Positions 1 to 13,035 of a stretch of DNA of 64,000 nt are shown piece by piece. The stretch's first letter is position 1, and each line of letters opens with the position of its first letter. This DNA comes from Hevea brasiliensis (taxonomy: Eukaryota > Streptophyta > Magnoliopsida > Malpighiales > Euphorbiaceae): contig NW_026614696.1 in the NCBI RefSeq assembly GCF_030052815.1, positions 372,001 to 436,000 on the forward strand, given 5' to 3'. The translations under genes and the position numbers were made by a program. Under the pieces are notes generated by a model. It was not told the origin of the DNA. It made no database searches and saw only the letters and a program-made list of their open reading frames with translations.

Positions 1-300
1 AGGATTTCCTTCAAGAATTTAGCATGAGTCCAGTACTCCAGGCATTACCAGCATGAGTCCCACCCTTCACACCACCTTCTACTAATCTTATCCTTGCATA
101 CCTTTAGAGGATAGAGCACGCATTCAATCAGTGCTTTAGAGATCAACAGGACAACCTCTAGGAAGCACGTAACAAGCAAGATATGCACCTGGAGAGGCAG
201 GATAAGAGTGGACCCTCCTTACTTTCAGAGACTTTCGAGACTAGGATGCTTAGATTAGGACATATTAAAGATTTTGTACAAGCATAAGCCTAGCACTAGT
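1..300. mobile_element. Probable Tat/Athila-like retrotransposon internal DNA (left part)
   Basis: No open frame is seen here. The stretch ends with the 5 bp CTAGT that is repeated after the solo LTR at 4304, so it was once contiguous with the DNA from 4305. That DNA ends in a purine-rich tract and an LTR at 5762. I infer that both pieces belong to the 3' non-coding part of one plus-strand element whose coding region lies left of the window. Confidence 0.4.
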
Positions 301-3300
301 TGTCACACCCTACCCCTCTGTAAGATGTAACATGATCCCGTAGTATACCTAATGAATTACCAACTCCGTCTACTGATAACCCATTAAATACACTACAAGG
401 GATTTTAAAAACTTTTCTTACTTCTTTTACAGTGGTGAGCACTACTTACAGGTGTTAAAAACCTTTTTGAACTGAAGTGATAGAACTAACACATTTAAAT
501 TATTTGGAATTTCTATAAAAATTTTGGCAGAGTGCCATCTGTATTTTGGATAAAACAGTTCTTCAGAAAACCTGTAAAAAGCACTTCAATATGTATTTGC
601 AAATCTCAACTCCAACATATTTCTCAACACAACATATTTCTCAACTCAAATCTGCAGTGATTTTTCAAAGACTGAGATACAAGAAATATAATACAGAACT
701 ATTCAAGTAAATGAAATCTCAAATTTACATTTACAATAATTTACATTTAATTACATACCAAAATATTTTACAAGAGTTTCTATACAACTGCTCAAATAAT
801 TTACATACATATTATTACATGCATACATCAAAACCTATGTACATGGGTATACCTATAATATACCTGGAGCTGATCTGAATATATCTTCAACGAAATTTAC
901 TTACTGCTCTATGCTCTTCTTACCAGCGATAGCATATAAAGCTATCACTGAGTGGTGAACTCAGTGGTGCACAACTATAATTTAAAACATAATACAATAT
1001 ACATTGACAAAATTTACAGTAAATAATTTGAAAATCTGAATACTCATCAAATTCTACAACTCAAAATATTCATTGCCAATAATGTAAATCATTTGTCTAA
1101 ATGACTTTGATCACAAAATTCAATTTATCAAATCATGACTATCCATTTAAGTAATTCCAACAAAATCAATTATACATAAACCATAATTGTAATCACAATT
1201 CCTTACCATTCAAAAGCCATTCTGTATCTCAAAAATCAATCTTTATCTCACTAACTATGCAAGACTAATCCGAAAGGGCCATATTCGATGTGATTCTAAC
1301 TCCCTATGGTCGGGGAGGTCGAATCAGATTCTAACTCCCTATGGTCAGGGAGGTCGAATCATCGTGCACAGTACCATCACAATAATGAATCTTCCGCAAG
1401 GGCCATAACGATAAAATAAACTTAGATCTAACCTCAAATCAGAGGAAAATCTAAGCCTGTGCACATACCATGGTAATCAAAACACAACTAACTCCATTGT
1501 CTTCTCAACAAATGAGAGAGAAGGGTAATAACCTAGTCAAGCATCTATAGTGAGATATAAAACAATATCACAATCCTTTTAGTGAGCATAATTCACAATA
1601 TAATTCGATTCAAATTCAATTTCAATATCCAATACTTTTTTATGCTCATCATAATTCAAATCATAAATTTGCATTTTTCCATGAAAATTACAATCACAAT
1701 TCAAAACATGTTCTAGCACAATTTTCCAAAACATAATTTAATCAATCCATAACAATGCTTAATACTTGTGGAAATACCATTTCACAAAGCTAAATTCATA
1801 CATACTATAACAATTTTCAACAATCATTGAATTAAATCCCATGCTTGTTAAACATAATACATAAGAAAAGTATGTCATTTAATCATATGAAATATTCAAA
1901 CAAAATCAGTTAAAAACTAGTTGTGCACAAACCTCTGATAACTGTCTCTTGGTCTTGACTCAGTGTTTCCTTCCCTTTCCCTGAGTCTTTGCTAACTGAG
2001 AAACACAATTTGAAGTGTTTCAGTACTAAATTAAATTGTCTCTAACGATAATGTTCGATAAGTAATTCACTGAATTCAAATATTTACTTAGTCAACCTAA
2101 TATGTCGACCCTCGATGCGTTCTAGGTAAATTAGATTTTAACGTTACTAATGTGTCACATTCGATAGTATTTTAGGGTTGGTACGTTTTACCAAACTCAT
2201 TTCCTTGTTTAGTGCATTTTAATGCAACTTGCTGGATTCTGGGATACTAGTTTGACCTAGCCGGACGACCTAGTTCCCTCGATTTTCGGGTTTCGGTCAA
2301 AACTACAAACTTGTAGATCTATGTCTTATGGAACGCGGGACAAAATTTTAGGTCATTCTGAGTTAAGTAGACCAAGTTATGGTCATTTTACTATTGCTGG
2401 TCAAATGGCATCAAATTAGGTCATTTTAGGTCAATTTGGTCAACTTTGGTTCGGCCAGTTTTTGGACCCGAACTTGTGCAAGCTGTTTGACTTGCTTATG
2501 GTCATTTCTGGGCTTTGGTGTCTTCATAAGACTTGTAGGTATGGGTCTTAACTATTCATGGTTAAAAGTTCAGGTCAATTGGACCTGTTTTGAGTGAGTT
2601 ATGGCCTAAACACTAACTACTGCCCAATTGGTCAGTTTTCAGGTTTCAATTGCACTTAATCCGAATTGGTCATTTTTCATGCCACCTTGCAAGCAGAATT
2701 TTGGTATGCTTTCTTAATGAAAGTTGGCACATTTTGTACCTAGTTTCACCTCCAATTGGTCTCATACCAATTGGAGTTACACATTTAGAGTTATTGACTA
2801 AAATGCACACTGCCCTTAATTACATTGTTTAAACATATAGCAATTACACATTTACCTTACCATAAATCCACTCCTCAACCCAATTCTGTTTTGGTACATT
2901 ACCAAAACCATATACCACCTTACCTTAAAGTCATTTTGGGGAGATTACAAACATCCTCAATACCCCAAATAAAACTCCAATTCATAAAGTCCAAATACAA
3001 CCATAATTACACATAAACACTACTCATTATTTCATACAATTTCCACAATTAATTTATATACATATCCATCAATCCTCAATGCCATAATTCTGCCAACATC
3101 TTCATGAACTCATACATTTATCAAAGGGTTCCAAGGCTGCCGAATTATTCCACAATGCCAAAGTGTCCTACAATTCATCAATTTCCATTCCAAGTGCACA
3201 ATCACCATATACATGTGGAATAATTTACTAGGACATTAACTCACCCTAATCAACATAATTTCTCATCAAATATATGTATGAATATTTCATTAACATACAA

Positions 3301-4304
3301 CTCCATGGCTGTCCAAAATTGATATGTCAAGAACTCCTCAAACTTGAAAATTTTCTTCACAAAGCACACACCCATAACATGTATACAAACTTTAACAAAG
3401 CAAGATTCAAAAATACAAACTTACCTTTGGTTGGGACTTGTTAAACCTTCATTAAACCTCTTGATATTGGTATCTACTTCTTCCTTGTGAAGTGGGGATA
3501 AATTTTAATGAAGACAAGTAATCAAAATCTAGCTTGAAAATGGGTGAAATGAAGCCATGCAAATGGGGTGGCCATGGAAGGGCTTTAAGAGTTCTTCCTT
3601 ATGGCAATGGATGAATAAATGAGGAAGATGATGTTTGAGTGGGAGTAATCTGCCCACTTATGATTATATTTAATCCATATTATAATTCTTAGTGGTCCAC
3701 TTACTCAAATTAATCATATAATAAGCTTAAAGTGCTAATTACACAATTTTCACTCCACTTTTGGTTATTTACTTTAGGTACCACCAAATTAATTTTTCAT
3801 TTTATTTTCTAAGTGTAATATTATTGATTCTTAATGGACATTTAGGTGAAAAGACAATTTGGGGTGTCAAATGACCACAATGCCCCTGTTCAGGTTACAT
3901 TCCTGATTTTTCGGTAATACCGGGTTTTGTCCGTTTTTTGATTTCTCACTTTTCTTTATACTAATTATTTAATTTTTCTTTGATATTTCTAATATTTTCT
4001 TCAATAAGGGTCTATTTAAGTCTTAAAAATATTTTCCAGGGTTCCCCGCAGTCCAGGGCTAGTCAACGGTCCATGCCGTGACTTCCCGGTGCGGTCACCC
4101 ATCGCTAAGGTTCCTGGCTCGCTTAACTTGGTTACTCTTCTTTGCTATTATTTTTCCTTTGTTTTTCTTGTATTTTCTTTTCTTGTATTTCATCATTTTA
4201 TGTCTCCCCACTCATATCGAAGTGTAGTTCTAGGCATCCTAACTGTCCGGACTGCACTGGCCACCGGAACAGTAGAACGCACTACCGAACTTAGGGGCGT
4301 TACA
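301..4304 (-). mobile_element. Solo LTR, family A (copy A1), Del/Tekay-like gypsy
   Basis: The plus strand begins TGTCACACCCTACCCC and ends GGGGCGTTACA, the reverse complement of a TGTAACGCC...GGGTGTGACA LTR. It is flanked by exact 5 bp duplications CTAGT (296-300 and 4305-4309), and no primer site or coding region follows, so it is a solo LTR of 4,004 bp. A 34 bp block around 1295-1360 is repeated in tandem, and the LTR at 13383 carries the same doublet. The region 2350-2800 holds degenerate modules of about 200 bp with the AGTTATGG motif. A 5S-like block (TCACCCATCGC on this strand) lies at about 4082-4130. Confidence 0.9.
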
Positions 4305-5746
4305 CTAGTCTATTTTGTCAAACTTTAGTACACTTCTCTGGATATATATACATATGCTTTGCTTTTTCGATTTACTATGCCTTTTCAATTTTTATTAGCT
4401 TGCATATTATATTATATTCCTATTGAGGAGGTGTGTATGAAACTTCTTGAAATTTTGCATTACAGTTGCACTACCTTTTCATATCTTTATTATACTTGTG
4501 CATCAAATTTCTAAAAGTTTTTCAAAATTTTTGCAAAACTTTTTAAACTTTCCTTAGAACTATGACTAAAACCCTAATTAGCAACTAATTATTCTCTTAT
4601 CGGTTAATGGAATGAATGTATCGGATAGGTAAAAGCTTTAATAATTTGTTTGTGAAAAGTTTATCTCCTAAGTGGAGCAAGACTAATTAAACTAATTCAT
4701 AATTATTAGTTGCCCCAACGAATTTACAAAGCTAAGAGAAAATTCTTAAAATATGGATAAATATGCCTCACCAACCCTAGAATAAATTTCTTTAATCAAT
4801 CGAGGTGAAATCCTAATATGCACTGGAGAAAGAGAAGATGTAGACATTTATTGTTGTTATTAAAGCCTTGGCCACCCTTAATCTAAAAGTTACCTTTAGT
4901 AGCCAATTTGAGCCTATATTTTACCCTTATGTGTTTTCTTGCTAACCTACAATACTAATCTAGTCATTAGCCCAAACACATAACCTAACCCTATGAGAAG
5001 AGTCAAAATGCAAAGTGAAATGCACATTAGGGACATAAAGAGAAAAAAAAAGGATTTAATGTGGAATTAACACAAGTATGTGATAAAAAAAAAGGAAAAG
5101 AAAAGAAAAGAAAGAAAAGTGGACTTCTAAACCAGTAAAAAGAATGAGTTTGGAGGTAAGCACCAAAAAAAGGGACAAAAAGGCATAAAAAAATTAAAAT
5201 TATATGCAGAAGTCTATATAAAAACATAAAAGTGAAGCATACTTGGCACTAAGATTCAAATTATAAAAGACTCCTTTTATCCATTTACAATGAGGAAAGC
5301 CAAAATGTAGTGTGCATTGACCTTTTACAAGATGTTTTCTTCTCATACTTTGAATTCTTTGAGTCCTTTTTCATTAGTAGCCGCATTTATTACCTTTTAG
5401 CCCCATTATAACCTTAAAAAAGATCTTTTGATCTTTTGAAAAGTGCATTCTACATTAATGGATATAGAGAATTGAGATATGCAATGGGGTTAGGAATATG
5501 ATCCTTCATCTTTACACAATCATTCATGATATAGGCATCTTAAGTTAGTGATTGTTTATTGAATCTATCTTAGTAAGGCAATTTCCTTGTGACTTTATTA
5601 ATAGTCTTGTAATTGGAATGATTAGTTAACACTTCATGAAGTTTCAATTGCATGCAATAATTGTGTTTTTTATTGTAATTCTAGGAAAGCAAAAGATCCG
5701 TAATGTGTTTTTAAGTTTCAATTTGCTTGAGAACAGGCAAATATTT
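4305..5746 (+). mobile_element. 3' non-coding region of a Tat/Athila-like element
   Basis: About 1.4 kb of AT-rich DNA without a credible reading frame. It leads directly to the purine tract at 5747 and an LTR at 5762, so it should lie between pol and the 3' LTR of a plus-strand gypsy element. The stretch near 4870-4920, with the TTTGAGCCTA motif, resembles the post-pol region I know from dicot Tat/Athila/Ogre elements. That resemblance is recalled from knowledge, not tested by alignment. Confidence 0.5.
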
Positions 5747-5761
5747 AAGTTTGGGGGTATT
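5747..5761 (+). other. Polypurine tract of Tat/Athila-like element
   Basis: The bases AGTTTGGGGGTATT directly precede the TGATACA start of an LTR. A G-rich tract next to the 3' LTR is the plus-strand primer of LTR retrotransposons, and this form is typical of the Tat/Athila branch. Confidence 0.65.
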
Positions 5762-8700
5762 TGATACATTTGTATTATATAGGTATTTTAAGATACATTT
5801 GACAGTATTTCATGAGCATTTAGTTAGTAAATTGTATAGTTTCTTAATAGTTTCATTACTTTTAAGGATTTTTAGATACTCTAGCTTAATTTCTTGATTT
5901 TTGTATTTTATCAGGTGATTTTATATAGTTCCATGGCTTAGAACACATCTAGTTTGCTGGTTTATAACCCCGCAAGTGCACGAATCATGAACAAGTGATA
6001 CAACAGTGAGTAGAGTATCATTCCCTCAAGGAATTTATAGCCATAAGTACCAAGCTAGATAGAAATTTTGACTATTTAAACTATTAAATATGCAGAGAGA
6101 TTAATTCTAAACTACCACTATAGATACTGAGAATTAAAAGAAGATAAAGCTATAAACTTAAACTAGAAATCAATTGACTAAACAATTTTAGAAATAAGAT
6201 TTCACACTTCAACCTTATTATGGACTTGACTTTACCTATTTAATAGATTGAGAATTGTTGCTTTGATAGAAATTAATATTAAGATATCTTAAGTCCTCTC
6301 TCAAGGTACCTAAGGTATATTTCAATTAACCTGAATCCTACTTTTGTAGCGATCAATCTTAATTAAAGCCCTTTAAACTCTTTGATTAATTATGAGATTC
6401 CATAAAAGATTTCAGCTTATCTCTAGGTTAGATTTCCTAGGTTCAAAATTTTGATTTTCAATACTAATCTTCACCTTTCAATTCTTCAACTAGTATCTTA
6501 TATCATGATTAAGTGGGTACCAACACACAACATGCATTAAGAACACAGAATATTGAATCAAAGAACAAAACTCAAATCCATTAAATAACCTTAGATATCC
6601 ATAACAGAAATTGAAAGTGCTACTCTCCTAATCCTAGAATTAAACAAACTACTCACTCATGGTGAGTTTAACAAGCATACTAATATTAAAATCAAGTAAC
6701 ATAAGACGATTTGAAGAAATACAATAAAAGAACCCAAAACAAAGATCTGCAGCCTTGAACTTTTGGAACTTTAACTGAGAGTCCTTCTTCTTGATGCTGA
6801 TACCGATTCTCTCCAAGTTGCTTAAAAAACTAGGGTTTATATGTAAACTTAAACTAGCCCTAACTTGAACTAAAAGGCTCCTTTGCATGTTTTGGTCTTC
6901 TAGTATTTATATCAAGTGCTAAGTGCCTCAAAGTCACGTTTCGAAGTCCCAAGAGCATTTGAAGTCTTTTTGAATGAGTGGGAGGGAATTGGAATTGAAA
7001 CAAAAGTCTATCTATTGCAAAGTACACAATCTGTGTGGCACTACACGGCCCAGAGCAATGTAAGTCTTTAGACTAATTCAGACTTCATTCATGAGGGAGA
7101 TAGCAAGTTACACAAGAGTAGAAAGTTTACATGAGGCTATTAACACGACCTGTGTACTGTTGTCTCTTTTTAGCTCCCTAGGTCTTTGGCTTTCAGAAGA
7201 TTACATGGGGCTTGATGATTTACATGGGGTCTGTCACATGACCTATGTACTGTGGTCTCTCCATGCCTTCTTTAATCTCTCTTGACTAGGGAATTACATA
7301 GGTTAAGCTCTATGCTTACACAACCCATGTAATGTTATGCAGCAGCCCTTTTTGCTTTTTCTACTTTCCAAACCTGTCTAATTGACTTTCATGCCTTGGA
7401 TCTTCCTTAAAACACCTAAAAAAATATAGAAAACATGAAATTAAGCAAAGATTGAGAAAATTAACAAAAAGTAATGAAACTAAGGAAAATGCATGCAATT
7501 AACTATCTAAATACTATGAAATACAATATAATAGTGCCTTGAAATACCTATATGTTACAAGTGTATCACACATATCGTGCCTTGGGTGCTTGTGATTCGT
7601 GTAACTAACTGCCAAGAAATTGCTAAGGAAAAGCAAGTACATGGGTCGTGTAAAGGGACCTGTGTAAAGGTCCTTGGCCCATGTAACTTTCTGTCACCCC
7701 AAGAAATACAAGCTTCAAGAGCTCTAGAAAGATTACATGACCTGCTCCATGTAGTAAAGCATAGGCAGTGTAAAATGCCCTAGCTCAGACTCCAATTTGA
7801 CTCCAACTCTGTTTCACTAGACCCGGACAGACTTCTAAGGCCTCTAGGACTCTGAATTAAAGGTTTTTATGCCAGATATAAATACTAGAAGTCAGAAACA
7901 AGCCAAAGATCACACCTTTCACATTCTAACCTAGTTTTTCTATAATTTAGAGAGATTTGTACCAAGATTTTTAGGAGAGATTTACAGCCAAAGTTTTAAA
8001 AGTCCAAAGCTGTAGAATCTTTTATCCGGGTTTCTTTGTTTTATTTCTTCAATTGTTTTATCATTGTTATTTTATTTTTATGTTGATTGTTAAACTCACC
8101 TTAAGTGAGTAGTTTTCTTAATTCTAGGATTAAGGATGTAGCACTTTCAATTCTGTTATGGATTTATATTGATTTTTATTTAATAAATTTAGAGATTTGC
8201 TCTTTGATTCAATTTCTTGTGATCTTAATACATGCTATGTGTAGAGCTTCACTTAGTTATGATTCTAGATATTAATTGAATGACTAAAAGGTGAAAATTA
8301 TTATTAAAAAATCAAGATATTAAACTTAGGGTTTTTGACCTAGAGATAGGCTAAAATTCTATATGGATCTAATGTTTAATCAAAGAGCTTAAAGGGTCTT
8401 AATTAAGATTGATCATCACAAAATTAGGGTTCAAATTAAGTGAGATATACTTTGAGTGCCTTAAGAGAGGACTTAAGATAACTGAGGATTAATTTCCTTA
8501 AAAGTAACAAATATTCAATTTATTGAATAAATGAGATTAGATTTGTAATAGATTGAATTGTGAACCCCTAATTCTGAAATTGCTTTTATTAATTGATTCC
8601 TTTAATTAAATTGTTTAGCATTCTTCTATTTGATTAGTTAAGAATACCTTTGTTCAGATTTTCTTAGCTATATTTAATAGTCTAGATAGTCATAATTGCT

Positions 8701-8795
8701 GTTTATTTTAGTACTTTCCTAGTTTCTTATAGGAACAATACTCACATATTATTATATTACTTATTAATGATCCATGCACTTGTGGGATTTTGCAC
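5762..8795 (+). mobile_element. 3' LTR of Tat/Athila-like element, split by an inverted LTR of its own family
   Basis: The LTR starts TGATACATTTG after the purine tract. Its first 187 bp (5762-5948) are followed by an inverted insertion, and it resumes at about 7569. CACAT at 5944-5948 is repeated at 7569-7573, as a target duplication should be. The second part carries repeated short dyads built from TTACATGGG and GTGTAA half-sites (7640-7790), a long AT-rich section, and a conserved tail near GCACTTGTGGG at 8772. The right end is approximate. Confidence 0.65.
5949..7568 (-). mobile_element. Inverted solo LTR of the same Tat/Athila-like family
   Basis: Read on the minus strand it starts TGATACACTTG at 7568 and matches the LTR start at 5762 over its first 200 bp. 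It then runs through the dyad-rich block (7030-7345) to a tail near TTCGTGCACTTGCGGGG (about 5965-5985). Exact CACAT duplications flank it. The sense end does not give a clean CA next to the duplication, so this boundary may be off by about 6 bp. No coding sequence is present. The predicted peptides of 60-80 residues here are chance frames. Confidence 0.65.
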
Positions 8796-10006
8796 AACAC
8801 TTACAAATTCAATCTAATTTATTTAATAAATGGGAAATTATAACTTTAAAGCAAATTAATCCTAAATTATTTGAAGTCCTCTCTCAAGGCACTCAAGTTG
8901 TATCTTAACTAACTTAAACCCTACTTTTCTGGTGATTAAATTGATTAAAACCCATTAAGTTCTTTGACTAATTATTAATTCCTCATAGAATTCAAGCCCA
9001 TCTTTAGATCAAGATTCTAAGTTCAAAATCCTATTAATCCAATATTATTTTTCACCTTTTAGTCCTTCAATTAATATTTATAATCAATATTTAGTGGAGC
9101 TCAACACAAAGCATGCATTAAGAATACAAAATGTTGAATCAAAGAATAAAATTCTCAATTTATTAAATAAAATCATATTAGATCCATAATTAAACTGAAA
9201 GTGTTACATCCCTAACCCTAGGATAAAGGATACTACTCACTCATTATGAGTTTTATAATCAAGTTTATAAAATAATAAAGAAAAGACTTGAGAAGAAAAT
9301 AGAATGAAAGAACCCAGATAAAGAATTACAACCTTGGACTTTTGGAACTTCAGCTGAAACTTCCTCTAAAAATCTTGCAAATTCGTTTCTCCTTTTGCCT
9401 CTCTCAAATGTAGTTTTGCTCTCTTAAAAGTGAAAAAGTTGATCCCTGATGAAACCTTGACTTATTATATTTATATTTAGTATAAAAACCCTTATTTAGA
9501 GTCTTAAAAGCTTTAGAAATTCCCTAGGAATGGTCAGGAAACATGAGAAATTGGGTATAAAATTCTACCTCCAAGCACTACACAGCCCATGTAGTTGCTT
9601 TACTTTACACAGGTCTACCTCATGTAACTTTCTGTCCTTTAAATCATTGAAGTTTCTTCAATACAAAGGGTTACATGGGACAAGGGAAATTACACGGGTC
9701 TAGTTACATGAGCCATGTAATTTAAAATCTTTACGAATTTATTTACACAAGTCGTGTAATTTATTACATGCCCGATGTAACCTTTAATAAACTCCAAAGC
9801 TACATTATAATGCTCCAACTCCTCTCTAATCCCTTCCATGCCTTCTCAGACAACCAAAGTATACTTAATAAAGTCTTAAAAAACATGGGATCAGGCCCAA
9901 TTTAAAATATAACTAAAAACATATAAAAATAAAATAATAAGTAACTAAATATGAACAAAATACAATGAATATGATACTTAAATGCCTATAAGATATGACT
10001 ACATCA
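8796..10006 (-). mobile_element. Third LTR copy of the Tat/Athila-like family, inverted
   Basis: This copy matches 5990-7568 in the same orientation over recurring landmarks: the CCTCTCTCAAGG block, the GCATGCATTAAGAA block, the CTACTCACTCAT block, and dyads such as TACACGGCCCATGTAG near 9585. It ends ...ACTACATCA at 10006, which corresponds to the TGATACA LTR start. The tail section is missing on its left side, so it is truncated. No target duplication was found. Confidence 0.6.
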
Positions 10007-11114
10007 ATTTGCAGCATTTGAAGATCGCCGAAACAACTCAAACTCATTCTCACTATTCCAAAACATAATACAACCACACCAACACATACCCGTCTTGCTA
10101 AAAAAACTCAATTGAAATCACCAAGGTCACATGCATCAACAAAATCCTTCAGATCTATAAGAATTTCCTAATTCATTAAAATCCAAAACAAGAAAAGCAT
10201 TCTAAGTTGTTCCAACTATGCAAGCATCTGCACATCTTACTTGTATACTCTTAATAACTTAATGTTATAACATGCATTAATAATTTTCTTAAAAATTTAT
10301 GAAAAAAATTCCTAAATTTTCATAAATCACAAGCAATTTGAAGAGAAATCAAATCTCAAACTCTCATAAAACTAAATATACACTTGAAAAACCATTTGAT
10401 GCAAAGTAATAATCTTACAGAAAATTACTAACTTTACATAAAACAAAAAGAATGCTTACCTCTTGAACTTTGACTCCTATACTCTAAAAGCATTAACTTT
10501 CCTTTGCGTGACCCACACTTTCACTTCAAACTTCAAAACTTGAAACTCACAGAAGATCCTTAAGCCCTCAAAGATTGAACGATTTTTAAATAAGAGAGAT
10601 TTGTTTCAAAAAGGGAAGTATCCCACTTTTGCATGCAAGCGTAAAGAGGAAAAGAAAAAGAGCTTTGAAATTTCCAATTCTTTTAAAATTTTTCAGCTGT
10701 CGAAAGTCATTATTTTGAATGTCGAAAGCCTCATTTACAGCAACTCTTATTTCACTTCCTTAAAACCAACTATAAATATCTAATACCCAATTTATATAAT
10801 TGAAAGATCTACGAAACTTTAACATTTATAATTAAACAAAGATTTTATTAACCCTAACTCCTTTGAGATTCCCTTCAAGGCTTCAAAGACTTTTTCAAGA
10901 CCTCTAACCACAATCCATTTCGATCATTGAAGATTAGGGGGTGTTAAAAGTATGGTCTTCATTTTTTGGGTATGAAAGAAGAGACAACTCTAGTATATAA
11001 GATTTAAGCCTATTCTGAGGCTTTCCCTTCCAATTAAAAGAGATTAAGAAGCCACTACGCTTTGTCTTTTATTCTCTTATTCTTTCTCTGTAAGCATCTG
11101 GGTTCTTATCTCCC
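10007..11114. other. Unassigned AT-rich DNA
   Basis: I see no credible coding region or complete repeat here. A GATTAGGGGGTGTTAA string at about 10932 looks like a retrotransposon end, but no matching partner was found. The 11030-11114 stretch is pyrimidine-rich and could be the 5' leader of the possible exon that follows. Confidence 0.4.
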
Positions 11115-11170
11115 ATGGCTGGCATTTCTTATCGTTTGCTTAGAGCATCGTTTGGCCGCCCAACTCCTAG
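11115..11170 (+). CDS. Possible first coding exon of a small gene (unidentified)
   Basis: An ATG after a CT-rich leader opens 18 codons rich in Arg, Ser and Leu with no acidic residue, starting MAGISYRLLRASFGR. That composition suits a mitochondrial targeting peptide. It ends at CCTAG followed by GTACTC, a plausible splice donor, and the frame closes soon after if unspliced. A fold-back element starts 50 bp later and would lie in the intron. I do not recognise the protein. It may also be chance or a gene remnant. Confidence 0.25.
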
Positions 11171-11469
11171 GTACTCTCTAGCCTAGGTTTTTTTAGATTA
11201 AGCAATCTAGCTATGTTAAGGGTAATTACCAATTGAGGTCACTTAATTTTATTCCATAAAAATCACTCAATTTTAATTTTTTCTTTAAACTTATTCAATG
11301 TTAATTTAAGCATTATTAAAGTCATTGTAACCTGCTATTACAAGTTTCTAGGTTAACATGTATTACTTTTTCACTCACCGTCACTCACTCTTAGGCATTT
11401 TTTTAGTATCGTCACTTAATTTTATTTTCTTTCTTGAAACTCAAAACTTCCTTAATTTTAATTTAAATG

Positions 11470-12151
11470 AAGGCAAAAGTCCTATTTAGACCCTTAAAGT
11501 TATGCTAAATAGTCATATAAGTCCTTAAAGTGCTTTTGGGTTCAATTAAATCATTCAACTTTTAAAAAAAGATCAAATAAGTCTTTTAAATTTTAAAAAT
11601 AGATGAATAAGTCCTTTTACTATTTTGTGGACAAATTTAAAAATAGATAAAAAAATATTAAACTATAAATTTTCTCTAATATAAATCTGGCCAAAGCCAT
11701 GTACGAAAATCTTCTATCTACTACATCTTGGAGTAGATTGATAAGTTGCTATTTAAGAATATTTTACGAAGTTTATCTATAAAAGTTTCTTGAACCTATA
11801 GAAAAGTTTTATTTGGCAAAGAACAACTAATCAATATGCTAAGGATGCATCAAATACTTACTAGGATGTTACAAATTAGATATGTAGGATTGTTGATGAG
11901 GATCCTGTGGATTAGAAGATCTTCATACATGGCTTTGGGTAGATTTATATTAGTGGAAAATTATAGTTTAGTCTTTTATCTATTTTTAAGAGCTAAATGG
12001 CTTATTTGTCTCCAAAATAGTAAAAGAACTTATTTAATCTATTTTTAAAATTTGAAAGACTTATTTTATCTTTTTTAAAACTTAAAGGATTTGTTTGGAG
12101 CCTAAAACACTTTAAAGACTTATTTAAGAACCAAAATAAGCCTTTTGCCTT
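11470..12151. mobile_element. Palindromic MITE nested in the left arm of the hairpin element
   Basis: It starts AAGGCAAAAGTCC and ends CCTTTTGCCTT. About 180 bp at each end are imperfect inverted repeats (11470-11650 against 11975-12151), sharing blocks such as AAATAAGTCTTT and TTTTACTATTTTG. About 320 bp of unique AT-rich DNA lies between them. The right arm of the outer hairpin lacks this sequence, which shows it was inserted after the hairpin formed. No transposase frame is present. Confidence 0.7.
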
Positions 12152-12236
12152 TAATAAACCTAAAATTCCTATTACTTATAATTGGAAGTTTACAAGTAAC
12201 CATAAATAAAAAATTATTTCTCTATTAATTTCACAA

Positions 12237-12241
<5 letters not shown>

Positions 12242-12306
<65 letters not shown>
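12242..12306. repeat. (AT)n microsatellite
   Basis: About 65 bp of nearly pure TA dinucleotide lies in the left arm of the hairpin element. The right arm does not show an equivalent tract, so the expansion came after the arms diverged. Confidence 0.95.
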
Positions 12307-12310
<4 letters not shown>

Positions 12311-13035
12311 GATTATTTTAATATTTTGAATGCATTTTGAGATTTATTTTAAAAGTTTCAAATTTAAATTTTTACTATTGAATTTGAGTGTATTTCGTTT
12401 AATACTATTTATATGCAATTTGGAGAAAGATTAAAATAATTGGTGGCAGTCTGTAGAAACTATAATTATTTCAATTTATTCATTCAAATTACAAATAAAT
12501 AGAATTACACTAATCAATAGTAAATATTTAAATTTTAAACTTTAAAATAATCTCAACCTATATTAAAAAATACTAAAATAATCAACTTAATAAATGATAT
12601 ATTTCTTAAATCTCTAGGGTATTACCTGATGTGGTTGGTATGAATATATTATTGTGGGTGTATAAATTTGAAATTTATTAAATTTTTATTTTAAAAAGTT
12701 GAAATTATGAAAGATGTGAAAAGAGAGATTTTTCTTATTTATTTATTTATGATAACCTATAAACTACAATTACAAGTAGTAGGGACTTTAGTTTACTCAA
12801 ACTGAAATAAGAAAGAAATTAAAGTTCAGTGATGATACTAAAAAAATACATAAAATTGAGTGACTGTAAGTGAAAAATTAGCCCATGTTAACCTAGAAAC
12901 TTACAATATCCAGTCACAATGACTTTAATGATAGTCAAATTGAAGTTGAATAAGTTTTGAGAGAAAAAAATTTTAAAGTTGACCGACTTTTATAAAATAA
13001 CTTATAAAGTTAAATGACTTTGAGTCATAATTACT

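Larger units (their letters stand above)
11221..13035. mobile_element. Long fold-back (hairpin) DNA element
   Basis: The left arm (11221-11465, continuing 12155-12445) is the imperfect reverse complement of the right arm (about 12465-13035). Both ends read roughly GGTAATTAC...GTCA(C/T)TTAA. Shared landmarks are AAGTTTCTAGGTTAACATG (about 11343-11361), the TTTTTTTAGTATC block near 11400, and CATAAATAAA near 12205. The arms are about 560 bp with almost no loop once the inner insertion at 11470-12151 is removed. It has no coding capacity. The structure suits a Mutator-like or other non-autonomous fold-back MITE. The target duplication is unclear. Confidence 0.75.

Noticed and set aside
1295..1360. 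CRISPR-like direct repeats
   Set aside because: Only two copies, shared with another solo LTR, in plant DNA. It is an internal LTR doublet.
12242..12306. Candidate replication or matrix attachment site from the AT tract
   Set aside because: A plain TA microsatellite inside a MITE arm explains it.
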